Below, piece after piece: positions 1 through 12,289 of a stretch of DNA of 64,000 nt. The stretch's first letter is position 1. Each line of letters starts with the position of its first letter. The DNA is from Zygnema cylindricum (taxonomy: Eukaryota > Streptophyta > Zygnematophyceae > Zygnematales > Zygnemataceae), in the NCBI GenBank assembly GCA_037447655.1, contig JBBHKE010000652.1, positions 49,288-113,287 on the forward strand, written 5' to 3'. The position numbers were made by a program, and so were the translations under genes. The notes beneath the pieces were generated by a model. The model saw nothing but the letters and a program-made list of their open reading frames with translations, searched no databases and was not told the origin of the DNA.

Positions 1-200
1 CAGAGATGTTGCTCGCATCGGCAGGAGCAGGTTTAGCTTCTTATTTTGTAACAATTGACCAACAATCATTTTCTTACAACACGATTTCAGCCTTTATTTT
101 TCAGTTTATACAGCCAGTTCCGTCAAACTTGTCTTACTGTGGATATGGATGCATAAACCGTGAAACTGTGTCTGAATCAGTGTCTGCGATTATGATCTAG
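1..200 (-). mobile_element. Ty1/copia gag relic, edge of a truncated array unit
   Basis: This matches the antisense gag-like stretches at 4980-5070, 9950-10050 and 19620-19740. The minus strand carries the degenerate remains of a copia gag start region (the part reading AEIVLQEND in the better preserved copy). It has no intact reading frame of its own. It belongs to an array unit whose sHSP gene lies outside the window on the left. Confidence 0.6.
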
Positions 201-2412
201 TAAGTGACTGGCAAATAATCTCAGAAACTAAGAATCAACCACATATCCAAGCTGAAAAAGGTAACACTTCACTGAAAAAATATTTCAAGCTGGCAAATGA
301 CTCCAGTAAACAAACCATTTTATGAATTAAGTAGAACGGCTGGCAGAGTGCAGAGACAGAACTAGATATAAACCGGTAGTAACGGCGTCCTTGCTGCAAT
401 TTCTTGCTGAAATCTGTGGCTGCTATCATGCAGGCTGCTAGTACAAAATCACCTGCCTGGTCAATCGAAATTGAATCTAGTTCCTAAGCCGCTCTCCGCA
501 AGCTAAGGTGATCTCTGGCGATTGCAAAGAATGACAATGAAAGGTGCAACGTTCTGTAGCCCACTGTATGGTAGTAAGTGTCGGATGATGTCATTGTCAC
601 AGTGACTATCCGATACTGCCACACTGCCAGGTGTACCACTAAGATGGGTGATTCTCCATAGTATATACATATGCCATGACTTCTAGTCACTTATACTTTC
701 ACCACGCTAATTCAATGGTCCGAATCAGCCTGGAAATTCAAAATACAGAAGCAGTACTTTCTTCATCGATACTTCGATGTAGTTCAGTAAGCTCTGACTT
801 TAAAAGTAATTGACAATGTATTTAATTCCAACTATTTCTCTTTGTAGACTTCTTTTTCTTCATCTTTACTTTTGACCTGCGTTTCCCCGAGTTCAGAAGT
901 AAACTCAGAGCCCTTAATAATATCATCCATGTAACCTCAAAACTTTCTTCCTTAGTTTTCAGATCATATTTATTATGAAGTTTTCAAGACGTGCAAAACA
1001 CTCTTAACTCCATTATCATTTTTACACCATCATCACAACGTTCCATGAAAACTTTGAGATATGGACATTTCTCTTTTTTGGTTCAACCAGCAGAAAAATT
1101 GTAAAAAATCCGGATGTCTATCCTGCTTTGCACTTCCGAATCTCTGAAACCCTAAGATGTCCTTCCTTTCCTATCCACATTAAATCTCCTTTTATCTCCT
1201 TCTTCACATCTACCATCAGCACCCTCCATTTGACTATCTTCGATGAAGAGATCGTCATCACAAAAATTAGGAATGGCTGAACCGAAAGATGAATATTTTT
1301 AAAATAATTGAACCAATTTTAAATGGTACCACTCCAAAATTGTTTTGGCAGCAGTTACAAAAACAGGAATTGGAATTTCAATGTAAATGAGTTTGGATTT
1401 TTAGCACCGCTGTAGAGTCTGTGTATGAGCTGACAAATGTTTAATATTATTATTGAAAGTGTTATAGTCATTTGGAGGAACACCAATGTTGCTTTATTCA
1501 TTTGAATCGCGTTCCCTCATTTTTTTATAGGCAAGCAAATCACTCTGCATGAATAGTTTAACGACTTGGCAGATTTTCAGAAAAGTAAATAACAATTTTT
1601 GATCAAAGTAAGTTCAGATATATGGTTAATGGAGTCTTTAATGGAAAATGCCAAGTAGATCGGATTCTCGCTGTTGTAAATAGTAAAATTGGACGACAAT
1701 ATTTACGACGTACCAAACCTGACCATCATCCACACTATAATCGACAATCTTCAGGCAAGTTTTGCAATTCCCAACTTCAAAGCTTAATTGAAGGAGAAAT
1801 TGGGTTTTTTTTCGCCGTGATTAACCTTTCCTACTCTATGTATTGTTTCTTTAAAAAACAATCTTTTAGCCGAAACAAACAAATGTGCACTGATAAGTCT
1901 AGATGATCATCCAGATGCAAACCACTTTTTAGGGGCAGAAAATGGCCACTTGGAGGTTGAAATTTTGGCTTATCTTCGATAGTCATTTTATAACTTGCCC
2001 TAAATCTTCAATTTCAGTCCAGGTAGGCCCAAAGGCATCCACCTCAAGATGGATATAAAACCAAAGGCTGCATTGACAATACAAACCGAATCACATTCTA
2101 GTTCATTTCAAAAAACATACGATCCTTTTGACCGTGATCATTTTTTCATAAACTTTCAACATTTTTTTCCACAAAAGATACTTTTGATTATTTTTTATTT
2201 GCTTTTTCCCTTTGTTGACATTTCTGATTTATGTACATCTCATGACTATACTACCCTTCATTATTCGCGGAGATGGGCGCCACATATCTGGCACCACCTG
2301 TCAATATTGTACATTTGTCCTTACAATCCCTCACTCTTCAAAAGTCTAACAGAACTACAAATCGAAAGCAGAGTTAAATCCACTTCCCCTTTCTCTCGCT
2401 GATCTATCTACA
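201..2412. other. Array spacer without recognisable gene
   Basis: AT-rich unit DNA that recurs at about 5350-7565, 10090-12289 and 19770-21551. A word reading CTCCATTTGACTA followed by a GAGGAGATCATC-like segment recurs in it (near 1230, 6005, 6680, 10655, 11120 and 20380). That makes it repeated non-coding DNA, probably old transposon material. I see no gene, RNA or full element. Confidence 0.5.
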
Positions 2413-3393
2413 CTAAACCTCCGTTAAGCTAATTCTGCCTCTTGCTTCACCTCCACCGTTTCCTGCATCATCATCCTTCACCGTGTCGCCACATGGCGCG
2501 TCTTCACTGGTTCTTCCTTCCGGTCCCTGCAGACGCCGCGGGACTGTCACAGTCACAACACCCGCCATAATTGCTGACGTGGCAGCCTCCAGTGCAGCAT
2601 CTTTCGGCAGCGCGATGCGACGCACGCGACATCCAAACCTTCGCTCTCGAAGCAACACCTGTATGTCTTCCCCTTCGCCGCCACGTGGCAGCTTGCGGTC
2701 CACACGGAACTCGAGCACATCGTTCACATGTGTCACGCTGACATCATCAATCTGTGCGCCTGCCGCATCCGCTCGCAGCGTGTAACCGCCGACCGAGGCG
2801 ACCACGTCCACTCGCATGTGACGCTTGTCACGCTTCCCACCCATTACATGTGTCTCTCCCCTCTTTGCATGTCGGCGCTTTTTGTGATGCTCATCGGCGT
2901 CTCTGGAACGTTTGCCTTTACCCATGTGACGTCCGTGAGGGTGACCGTCACGTCGTCCATGATGGTTTGAGACGGCAACCTCCATCGATTCGGTTGTATT
3001 TCCTCCCTCTTTGTTGAAATTGATGTCTTCGAGTTTCCTCACTGTCTCCTTATCAGAAACAGACCTCCCTCGCCCTCCACGGCGACGATGTCCACCGCGA
3101 CACCTGTGACATCTGTCACGCCCTTTTTTTCCTGTCCATTGTTTCTCCTTGCCGTCAGTGAGAGTATCTCTGACCGGCCATTCCTTCGGCTCTCCGCCTG
3201 CCGTCGTATCCTCTCCCTCCCCTCCTACACGCCTCAAGTGGCGCCACGCCCCGCGTCCATGGCCGTGTCTCCTCCCCCGGCCATCCGCACATTTCTTCAC
3301 ACGGCCATGGCTGCGAGAGGGAGAACCTCTGTGTCTTTTTGGATGAGGAGAAGTGAGAGAGAGAGTTTCCATTGCGATACCGTCGGCTGCCAT
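2413..3393 (-). CDS. Small heat-shock-like protein with basic N-terminal arm, copy 1
   Basis: An intronless 326-residue ORF with an ATG at 3393. Residues about 195-287 form an alpha-crystallin (HSP20) domain: a GGYTLRAD strand, a VDRKLP stretch, RRFGCRVRRIALPKDA (in place of the usual FxRRFRLPxxA), and GVVTVTVPRR as the closing strand that carries the GVLTVTVP signature of plant sHSPs. The usual PG in the early strand is AG here. Residues 1-194 are far longer than a normal sHSP arm and are packed with Arg, Lys, His and Gly, with clusters such as HHKKRRHAKRG that could serve for nuclear import or nucleic-acid binding. A Glu/Asp-rich tail of about 39 residues follows the domain. sHSPs are ATP-independent chaperones that hold unfolding proteins. 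The family call rests on the C-terminal domain; the role of the arm is unknown. Confidence 0.72.
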   Translation of the reverse strand: MAADGIAMETLSLTSPHPKRHRGSPSRSHGRVKKCADGRGRRHGHGRGAWRHLRRVGGEGEDTTAGGEPKEWPVRDTLTDGKEKQWTGKKGRDRCHRCRGGHRRRGGRGRSVSDKETVRKLEDINFNKEGGNTTESMEVAVSNHHGRRDGHPHGRHMGKGKRSRDADEHHKKRRHAKRGETHVMGGKRDKRHMRVDVVASVGGYTLRADAAGAQIDDVSVTHVNDVLEFRVDRKLPRGGEGEDIQVLLRERRFGCRVRRIALPKDAALEAATSAIMAGVVTVTVPRRLQGPEGRTSEDAPCGDTVKDDDAGNGGGEARGRISLTEV

Positions 3394-3475
3394 TGTTTTT
3401 TTGTACTGTTGCTTGTTGAGCAGGAAGATGGAAATAGTGGATGGAGGTAGGGAAGGCGTAAAGTGGATCGTCGAA

Positions 3476-3631
3476 ATGACGAGTTTTGGAATTGCTTAGC
3501 TCTTGGTGGAAGAGAAGAGCAGTGGAAGTTGAGAATAACGAGTTCCGGAATTCCTTTTTATAACTGGGTGACAACCTGACTGGAGTTCTTTGCGTGGTTC
3601 TCAAGATAACGAGTTTCGGAATTCTTTTTTT
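3476..3631 (-). promoter_or_regulatory. sHSP copy 1 promoter: three repeats of a GGAATTCCGAAACTCG motif and TATA box
   Basis: Read on the plus strand, an ACGAGTTTYGGAATTC word occurs at about 3476-3498, 3534-3560 and 3605-3631. The middle copy contains TTCCGGAA, a perfect nTTCnnGAAn heat-shock-element core, and abuts a TATAAAAAGG box (minus strand, 3562-3553) about 160 bp before the ATG. The other copies are one-mismatch versions. The same arrangement is kept in all four units. Seen: the repeats and TATA box. Inferred: heat-shock-factor binding. Confidence 0.6.
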
Positions 3632-3784
3632 TCGTTGTGGATTCCCTGTCGCCTCATTGGCTCACAGTACCGTGAGACGTACGCTGTCAGCCGTTCGATG
3701 TCAAATTTTGGATGCTCCGCGGACACGGTTTGGTACATTCCGGGTCGCTTCTGTAGCCTGTGACGTGACATCTGTCCTGTCCTT

Positions 3785-3925
3785 TCCATCGAAAAATTGA
3801 AAACGGGAGGACACACTGTATGTTGCCCACGTGTTGCGTATTGTACGGATATCCGCGTACAATTCGTCAATTTGCGTACGGTATGTATTTACCCCATATA
3901 GCGTTTCCATACCTTTTCGCACATG
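3785..3925. mobile_element. Short hairpin MITE upstream of sHSP copy 1
   Basis: The ends resemble each other as an imperfect inverted repeat (GAAAA...GGAAACnCTATATG type), with central words rich in GTACG. Related copies sit near 8805-8925 and 17650-17775 in the array, in Rieske intron 1 (41232-41371) and in S1P intron 2 (44469-44595). It has no coding capacity. Confidence 0.5.
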
Positions 3926-4089
3926 AATTGTAAGCTTTGGACATCTCCTATTGGTAGGTCATAATCAAGGTGATAGGAGAAATAGATCAAAAGTTCGGTT
4001 GTGTCTTATAATAGGTTTAGTGCGAGAACGCCCATATAATTTGCACTTAAAAATGCAAAAGTCAAAAATATTGGCCTGACAAGCGCATC

Positions 4090-5345
4090 AATATGTTCGG
4101 AATTCACTTTGGAATTCAGGGTAGTCTTGGTCTCTGTTTCCTGCAGCATCTACTTCGACGGATTCCATCTTTCTCTGACGTGTCTGCTCCGGATTACATC
4201 CTCAGAGCTTATATCATAGATTTTAGTCTCATTCACGCGAAACACTGACAGGATGCCCCCCCGCTGCAACTTCAATGAAGCTTGAATGAGCTGGATGAAG
4301 CCGAGGGAATTGCTGCCGCAAGAGTTTCAGTATTTGCAGCAGTCATCAACATTTGCTGCTTCCAAAGCACTTTTGGATATGTGATCCACTTCTTTTTTCA
4401 AACTTCAATTTCCTGCAGTCAGCAATGGAGTGATCGATTGCTCTTATCGCAATAGTAGCACTTCTTGCTTAGCTGCTCGAACCATGGTCGTAGTTCTGCC
4501 TTGCTGACTGATATTTGCTGCTTGAATCAAATACAGTTCTCTCCATGGCATTTACAAGTCCAATCTCTTTCAGGTGATTAATAGAAGAGTTTTCAAAGAC
4601 GATTTTTTAAATACAACAAGGTTACTGCACCCTATATTCTCGTGGCAGCGACATCAGCAGTATCAAAAAAATTGTTCCTTCTACAAAAGCGATCGTCCGC
4701 GCGTCTGCTTCATTGAACAGATTATAGAGTTTAGTTACATGTTCTTCCATAGACTTTGCGGGCTCTTTAATTGATCAGTAGATTTTCTTTATTAAGATTA
4801 CTTTTGCCATTGGAGACTCGTCCACACACTTGTTTCCAAAGCGTGGCACACTTCCCAGGCTCTCAATTTTGTTTTTATCCTACTTACTTGGCTATTAGCC
4901 AAACCTCCGATAATAATTACTCTAGCTTTTATATCTCCTTCTGTCAAACTAGCTATTCGAGTTCTTATCTGTTTCAGAGATGTTGCTTGCATTGGTAGGA
5001 ACAGGTTTAGCTTTTCATTTTGTAACAATTGGCCAACGATCGTTTTCTTGCAACACGATTTCAGCATTGATTCTCCAGTATCCGCATCTGCTTCATTGAT
5101 ATTAAAGGATTTAGTAGTTACATGTTCTTCTTAGACTTTGTTCCAAACCTTCCGTAGTAATTACCTAGCTTTTATTTCTCCTTCTGTCCAACCGGCAATT
5201 TGAGTTTTTTCTGCCTGAGAGACATTGTTCACGTCAGCAGGAACAGGTTTAGCTTCTTATTTTGTAACAATTGACCAACAATCCTTTTCTTGTATCAGAA
5301 TTTCAGCCTTGATTCTCTAGTTTATATAACCAGTTCCGTCAAACT
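4090..5345 (-). mobile_element. Decayed Ty1/copia gag fragment (unit 1)
   Basis: The minus strand of 4798-5067 reads as a copia gag (UBN2-like) piece: VGQLLQNEKLNLFL, SLTEGDIKARVIIIGGLANS, then RAWEVCHALETS. Known copia gag proteins have KAEIVLQEND...AW..L in this order. The zinc-knuckle part near 4380-4500 is frameshifted. A second partial copy of the same stretch follows at about 5150-5345. There are no LTRs, pol or intact frame. Confidence 0.65.
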
Positions 5346-7565
5346 TTTCTAACCGTAAAATATGGATGCATAAACTGTGAATCGGTGTTTGACAATATGA
5401 TGAAGTAAGTGACTAGCAAATAATTTCAGAAATTGAGAAACATACAAAGATGCAAGCTGAAAAGGAACTACAAAACTGAAAAAACAATTCAAGCTGGAAA
5501 ATGACTCCAGTAAACAACATTTTATGAATTAAGTACCTATGCTGGCAGAGTGCAGAGACAGAGGACTCATCTCACTGACTAGATATAATCTAGAAGTGAC
5601 GGCGTTGTTGCTGAAATCTCTGGCTGCAATTTTGCCTAGGCTGCTAGTACAAAATCACCTGCCTGGTTAATTAATTAATTAATTAATTAGATTCAGTTAA
5701 TTAAAACTGAATCTAGTTCTTAAGCCGCTCTTCGCAAGCTAAGCTGCTCTCTAGCAGTCGCAAAGAATGGCAATGAAAGGTGCAATGTGGAGTCTTCTAT
5801 AGCACACTGTAGAGTTGTAAGTGTCGGATGATGTCATTTTTCTCACAGTGACTATCCAATGCTGCCATGCTGCAAGGTATGCGACAAATCTGGAGGCCTA
5901 TCCAGCTTTGCGCTTCCGAATCTCTCAAACCCTAAATGTCCTTCCATTCCTCTCCACATTAAATCTCCGCATCTCCTTCTTCGTATCTACCATGTCAGCA
6001 TCCCTCCATTTGACTATCTTCGTTGAGGAGATCTTTACCACGAAAAAATAGGAAAGGTTGAACCGAAAAGCTGCAATTTTGTAAAATAATTGTTCTAATT
6101 TGAAGTGGGACCAATAGGAGATCCAAAACTGTTTCGGCAGCAGATGGAAAAACTGAACTTGGAATGTCAATCGAAATGAGTTTGAATTTTATAGCACAGC
6201 TGTACAGGGGGCGTATGAGGTGACAGTAAAACAGCATTTTATGAACTAAGTAGCTATAGGTTGGCAGAGTGCAGAGACAGAAGAGTCATATCACTGACTA
6301 GATATAATCTAGAAGTGACGGCGTTGTTGCTGAAATTTCTTGCTGAAATCTGTGGCTGCTATCTCGCAGGCTGCTACTACGAAATTACGTTAATAGAAAT
6401 CGATTATAATTTTTAAGCTGCTCTCTGGCGACTGCCAAGAATGACATGAAGGTGCAATGTGGAGTCTTCTATAGCCCAATATATAGTTGTAAGTGTCGGA
6501 TGATGTTATTTTATTTTGTCACAGTGAGTATCTGATGCTGCCATGCTGCAAGGTGTAAAAATCTGGAGGCCTATCCTGCTTTTTATGTCTGAATCTCTCG
6601 AACCCTAAAATGTCCTTCCTTTCCTATCCACATTAAATCTGCGCTCATCTCCTTCTTCATATCTACCATGTCAGCACCCTCCATTTGACTAGTCTCGTTG
6701 AGGAGATCATCATCACGAAAAATTAGGAAAGGCTGAACCGAAAAGATGATATTTTGTAAAATAATTGTAACTTGTTAAAGGAGTCCAACTCGAGATTCAA
6801 AAACTGTTTTGGCAGCAAATGCAAAAACAAGACTTGGAATTTCAATCAAAACGAGTTTGAATTTTTAGCACCGCTGTACAGTCGGCATATGAGCTGCCAA
6901 ATGTTTAATTTTATAATTGAAAATGTTGAATTGTTTTGGTGGAACATCAAGGTTGTTGTATTCATTTGGATCACATTTTAGGGACAGAAAATGGCAACTT
7001 TGGAGGTCGAAATTTTGGCTTATCTTGGATGGTCATTTTGAAACTTGACCAAAATCTTCAGTTTCAGTCTAGGCTGGCACGAGACATCAACCTCAAGATG
7101 AATTGTAAAATTTAAGGATACATTGAAAATACAAACCGCATCACTTAGCAAATTCATTTCAAAAAACAGACTATCCTTTTGACCGTGATCATTTTTCCAT
7201 AGAAGATCAGCAATTTTTTTGATTTATATTTCATTCGCTTTTTCCCTTTGTTGACATTTTCTGGTTTATGTACATCTCATGGCTATACTACCCTTCATTA
7301 CTCGCGGAGATGGAAGCCACATATCTGGCACCACCTGTCAATATCGTACATTTGTGCTTGCAGTCTTTTCCCTCACTCTTCAAAGATCTAACAGAACTAA
7401 AAATCTAAATGATAGCTGAATCCACTTCTCCTGTCCCTCGCTTATCTATCTACACTAAACCTCCATTTGGCTAATTCTGTCTCTTTCTTCCCCTCCAACG
7501 TTTCCTACATCATCATCCGTCACCGTATCGTCATGTGGCGCGTCTTCAACGGCTCTTTCTTCCAG
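5346..7565. other. Array spacer, two tandem copies of a repeated segment
   Basis: No gene is visible. The segment at about 5500-6230 recurs as a diverged second copy at about 6230-6970, so part of the unit has been duplicated internally. A short (TTAA)n run lies at about 5668-5690. Confidence 0.45.
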
Positions 7566-8369
7566 TCATTGTGGACGCCGCGGGACTGTCACAATCACAA
7601 CACCTGCCGTAATTGCTGACGTGGCATCCTCCAGCACAGCGTCTTTCGGCAGCGCGACGCGACGCACTCGACATCCAAACCTTCGCCCTCGAAGCAACAC
7701 CTGTCCGTCTTCCCCTTCGTCGCCACGTGGCAGCTTGCGGTCCACACGGATCTCGAGCCCATCGTTCACATGCGTCACACTGACATCATCAATCTGTGCG
7801 CCTGCCGCATCCGCTCGAAGCGTGTAACCGTCGACTGAGGCGACCACGTCCACCCGCTTGTGACGCTTGTCACACCTGTGACCCTTGTCACACTTCTCAC
7901 CCTTTACGAGTGTGTCTCCCCTCTTCGCATGTCGGCGTTTTTTGTGATGCTCATGGTCGTCTTCGAAATGTTTGCCTTTCCCAGTGTGACGTCCGTGACG
8001 GTGACTGTCACGTCGTCCATGACTGTTTGAGACGGCAATCTCCATCGATTCAGTTGTATTTCCTCCCTCTTTGTTGAAATTGATGTCTTCAAGTTTCCTC
8101 TCTGTCTCTGTATCAGAAGGAGATTTCCCTCGCCCGCCATGGCGATGATGTCCACCCTGACACCTGTGACATCTGTCACGCCTTTTTTCTCCTGTCCATC
8201 TTTTCTCCTTCAAGTGGCGCCACACCCCGCGTCCATGGCCGTGTCTCCTCCCCCGTCCATCCGCACATTTCTTCACACGGCCATGGCTGCGAGAGGGAGA
8301 ACCCCTGTGTCCTCCTGGATGAGGGGAAGAGAGAGAGAGAGTTTCCATTACGATACTGTCGGCTGCCAT
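7566..8369 (-). CDS. Small heat-shock-like protein, copy 2, shortened
   Basis: A 267-residue ORF from an ATG at 8369, closely similar to copy 1. The alpha-crystallin domain is complete, ending in GVVIVTVPRRPQ, but a TGA follows at once. The same frame beyond it still encodes a recognisable copy of the acidic tail (about 40 residues in copies 1 and 4), so the stop is secondary. About 28 residues present in copy 1 just after AWRHL are missing in frame (GVWRHLKEK here). The basic His/Arg/Lys arm is otherwise kept. The promoter motif triplet is present upstream. It may still make a tail-less chaperone, or it may be an early pseudogene. Confidence 0.62.
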   Translation of the reverse strand: MAADSIVMETLSLSSPHPGGHRGSPSRSHGRVKKCADGRGRRHGHGRGVWRHLKEKRWTGEKRRDRCHRCQGGHHRHGGRGKSPSDTETERKLEDINFNKEGGNTTESMEIAVSNSHGRRDSHRHGRHTGKGKHFEDDHEHHKKRRHAKRGDTLVKGEKCDKGHRCDKRHKRVDVVASVDGYTLRADAAGAQIDDVSVTHVNDGLEIRVDRKLPRGDEGEDGQVLLRGRRFGCRVRRVALPKDAVLEDATSAITAGVVIVTVPRRPQ

Positions 8370-8443
8370 TGTTTTTTTGTACTGTTGAGCGGGAAGATGG
8401 AAATTGAGGAGAGGAGAGGGGAAGGAGGAGAGTGGAAAATTGA

Positions 8444-8622
8444 AATGACGAGTTTTGGAATTGCTTGATTGTGTGGTGGATGGTGTCAGCTCTTTGTGGA
8501 AGAGACGAGTAGAGGAAGATGGGAATAACGTGTTTCGGAATTCCTTATTATAACTGGGAGACTACTGTACCTGACTTGGGTGGTTTGCGTGGTTTTCAGG
8601 ATAACGAGTTTTAGAATTATTT
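8444..8622 (-). promoter_or_regulatory. sHSP copy 2 promoter with triplicate motif
   Basis: Copies of the ACGAGTTTYGGAATT word lie at about 8444-8466, 8523-8546 and 8599-8622. The first two are close to those of copy 1; the third has drifted (GAGTTTTAGAATTA). The TATA box reads TATAATAAGG on the minus strand near 8552-8543. Confidence 0.55.
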
Positions 8623-9129
8623 TTTTCGTTGTAGATTCCCTGACGCCTCATTGGCTCACGGTACCGTGTGGCGCACGCTTGGAGTCGTTCGTTGCGAACG
8701 GATTTTTAAAAAATTCAGGATGCTTCGCGGACACGGTTTGGTACATTCCGTGTCGCTTCCTGAAGCCTTGCGTGACATCTGGGCAGTCCTTTCCAGAACT
8801 GAGAAAACACGTGGAAACTCAATATCAGTTAATTATTGTACTGTATGCGTATTATACGGTTTTTCGTGTAAAATAATCGTGTAGCCGTGCGTGGCAACTC
8901 ATACAGCATTTCCGTACCTTTTTGCAGTTTCCGATACTAAAACCAAGCTTTGGACAGCTCTTATTGGTTGGGGTATGATCGAGGGCTATCGGAAGCATAG
9001 ATCGAAAGTTCGATTTTACTGCGTCCGTACATCTGTACTAAACTATTAAATTAACTTTAGTGCGAGAGACGACCATATGAAAAGCACTTAAAATGGTAAA
9101 AGTCAAAATGTTGGCCTGAATTGCAAATC
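8623..9129. other. Upstream flank of copy 2
   Basis: Array DNA with the CGGTACCGTG and GGTACATTCCGTGTCGC stretches shared by all units. At copy 3 the matching stretch received the nested transposon. A hairpin MITE relic lies at about 8805-8925. No gene. Confidence 0.45.
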
Positions 9130-10075
9130 AATATATTCAGAATTGATTCAGTAACTCGGTGAATTGCATCATGTTTGTTTTCCTGTAGCCACTACTTCTG
9201 TATCTCCTCCCGGTTAAGTCCTCTGAGCTGTTATCACTGAGTTTAATCTCATTCGTGTGAAATATTGATGCAACTTCAATGAAGCCTGAATGAGCTGGAT
9301 GAAGCTGAGGAAATTGCTGCCGCAAAAGTTTCAGCCTTTGCAGCAACCGCGATACGTGATCTTGCGGCATCAATTTTTTCTGCTTCCGTAGCACTTATTG
9401 ATACAAGCTCCATTTCTTTTGTCAAACTCCATTTTCCTCCAATCACCAGTGAAGTGACCGGTCTTCACGCAATAATAGTACGTCTTTCTTTTCTTGTTGC
9501 TGTTGTTCGAACCGTGGTTGTAGCTCTGCCTTGCTGATTGGTATTTGCTGCTTGAAGCAAATGCAGTCTCGCCCATGGCATTTGCAAGTCCTATCCCTTT
9601 AGGTGATTAATAGCTTTTTCAGAAGGCGATTTTTTATATACAACCAGGTTAACGCACCTTATATCGTAGCAACATCAGCGGTATCAAAACTTTTATTCCT
9701 TCTGTAAAAAGAATTTCCCGCGCATCTGCTTCATTGAACAGATTATAAAGTTTATTTTCATGTTCTTTCATAGAATTTGTGTGCTCTTTAACAGACGAGT
9801 GATTTCCAAAGCTTGCCACATTTCCCAGGCTGTCAATTTTTTTCTTTTCCTATTCACTTGGCTATGAGCCAAAGCTCCCATAGTAATTACTCCAGCTTTT
9901 ATTTCTCCTTCTGTCCAACTATCAGTTCCGAGTCTTTTCTGCCTCAGAGATGCTGCTCGCGTCTGCAGGAACAGGTTTAGCTTTTTATATTGTGAAAATT
10001 GACCATCAATCATTTTCTTGCAACACGATTTCAGCCTTTATTCTCCAGGATATATAACCAGTTCCGTCAAACGTT
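9130..10075 (-). mobile_element. Decayed Ty1/copia gag fragment with zinc knuckle (unit 2)
   Basis: Minus-strand frames in order. 9768-10013 is gag-like (KLNLFLQTRAASLRQ, WTEGEIKAGVITMGALAHS). 9370-9576 has a degraded CCHC zinc knuckle, YYCVKTGHFTGDWRKM, with the first Cys replaced by Tyr and the last by Trp. 9137-9394 is a further gag piece. The frames are not continuous and no protease or reverse transcriptase follows. Confidence 0.68.
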
Positions 10076-12289
10076 TCTTACTGTGAATATGGATGCGTGG
10101 ATGCATAAACCGTGAACAGTGTCTGAATCAGTGTCTGACATCATGATGAAGTGACTGGCAAGTAATCTCAGAAACTAAGAATCAACCACATACAGAAGCC
10201 AAAAGCAAGCTGAAAAAGGAAGTACATAACTGAAAACATAATTCAAGCTGGCAAACGACTCCAGTAAACACAAAATTTATGAATTAAGTAAAGGTTGGCA
10301 GAGTGCAGAGGAAGAGGAGTCGTATCACTGACTATATATAATCCAGTGGTAACGGCGTTCTTGCTGAAATTTCTGGCTGAAATCTGTGGCTGCCGTCTTG
10401 CAGTCTGCTAGTACAAAATCACCTGCCTTGTTGACTGAAATTAACTCTAGTTCCTAAGCCGCTCTTCGCAAGCTAAGTTGCTCTCTGGCGACTGCAAAGA
10501 ATGACAATGGATGGTGCAATGTGGAGTCTTCTATGGCTGTATAGTTGTAAGTGCCGGATGATGTCTTTTAACAGTGACTATCCGATGCTGCTATGCTGCA
10601 AGGTGTAAAAATCTCTCCGCTCATCTCCTTCTTCGCATCTGCTATGCCAGTACCCTCCATTTGACTAGATTCATTGAAGAGATCATCATTACAGAGATTA
10701 GGAAGGGTTGAACCAAAATTTTGTAAACTTGTTAAACTAATTTCAAATGGGCCAATAGGAGAGTCCAAAACTGTTTTGGCAGCAGATACAAAAAACTGGA
10801 CTGGGAATTTCAATCGAAATGAGTTTGAATTTTATAGCACGGCTGTACTGCTGGCATATGAGCTGACAAATATTTAATATATTTCTTGACAATCTTAAAG
10901 TATTTTGGAGGAAAATCAAGGTTGCTGTATAACACATTCCCTCGTCTTTTGAAAGGCATGCAAGTCACTCTGCAAGAATAATTTAACAGCTTCATCGAAA
11001 AGTAAAAAACAATTTTTGTTTAAAATATGTTCAGATATCTGATGTCCTTTTTTTCCTATTCACATTAAATCTCCAAGTATCTCCTTCTTCACATTGCACC
11101 ATGTCAGCATTCCTCCATTTGACTAGCTTCGTTGAAGAGATCATCTTAGGAAAGGTTGAACCAAAGAATGAAACTCTACAGAAGACTTGAGCTATTTTGA
11201 AATGAGACCAATAGGGGAGTCCAAAACTGTTTTGGCAGCAGATGCAAGTACTGGAAGTGGAATTTCAATGTAAATGAGTTTGTAAATAAACTTTTCACAC
11301 GGCTGTTCAGACAGCGTATGACCTGACAAATGTTTAATATTATTATTGAACGTGGTCAAGTGATTTGGAGGAACACCAAGGTTGCTTTATCAATTTGGAT
11401 CACATTCCTTCATATTTTCAAAGGCATGCAAATCACTCTGTATGAATATGCTAACAACTTAGCAGTTTTTCAGAAAAGTAAAAATCAATTTCTGTTTAGA
11501 ATTTGTTCAGACATATGCTTAATGGAAGTATAAATAGATAAGACTTTGATGACAAAAAACCAAGATTGTAAACGATGAAATTGGAGGGACAGTTATTACG
11601 ATGTACCGAACCTAGTCTTTTTCCACACTATAATCGACAATGTTCAGGCACGTTTTCCAATTGTCAACTTTAAAGCCAATGGTAGGAGAAGCTGGGTTTT
11701 TTCTGCTGTGACGAACGGTTCCTAATGCATTTTTTATTTCCATCAAAATCGAACTTTTATTCCAAACACACAAATGTGCACTGATAAGCCTAGATGATCA
11801 TCCAGAAGTATGCCACTCTTTAATGACAGAATTCGGTCACTTTGAAGATCGAAGCTTTGGTATATCTTTAATATTCTTTTTAAGCCTCGACCAAAATCTT
11901 CAACTTCAGTCCAGGCAGGCCCAAGTCATCGATTTGAAGATGAATTGTAAAAACAGAGGCAACAATGTCAATACAATCCGCATCACAATTTAGTTCATTT
12001 CAAAAACATACAACCATTTCAAAGGTGATCCTTAGTCCATAACCATAATAAGATCAGAAACAGTTTCCCGAAAAGGTACATTTTATTTGTTTGCTTATTT
12101 GTTTTTCCCTTTATGTACATCTAACTACACAACCGTCAAGGAATTAGGAATCACGTCTCTGGCACCGCCTGTCAATGTTATACATTTGTCCTTAACAATC
12201 TTTTCTCTCACACTTCAAAAGTTTAATAGAACTAAAAATCTAAATGAGTATCAAATCCACTTCTCCCGTCTCTCGCTTATCAATCTACA
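10076..12289. other. Array spacer without recognisable gene
   Basis: Unit DNA equivalent to 5346-7565, including the repeated CTCCATTTGACTA block near 10655 and 11120. No coding region, RNA gene or complete mobile element is seen. Confidence 0.45.

Noticed and set aside
2483-3450. Plus-strand open frames opposite the sHSP genes
   Set aside because: They mirror the Arg/Gly-rich minus-strand gene, lack a domain, and recur only because the gene does.
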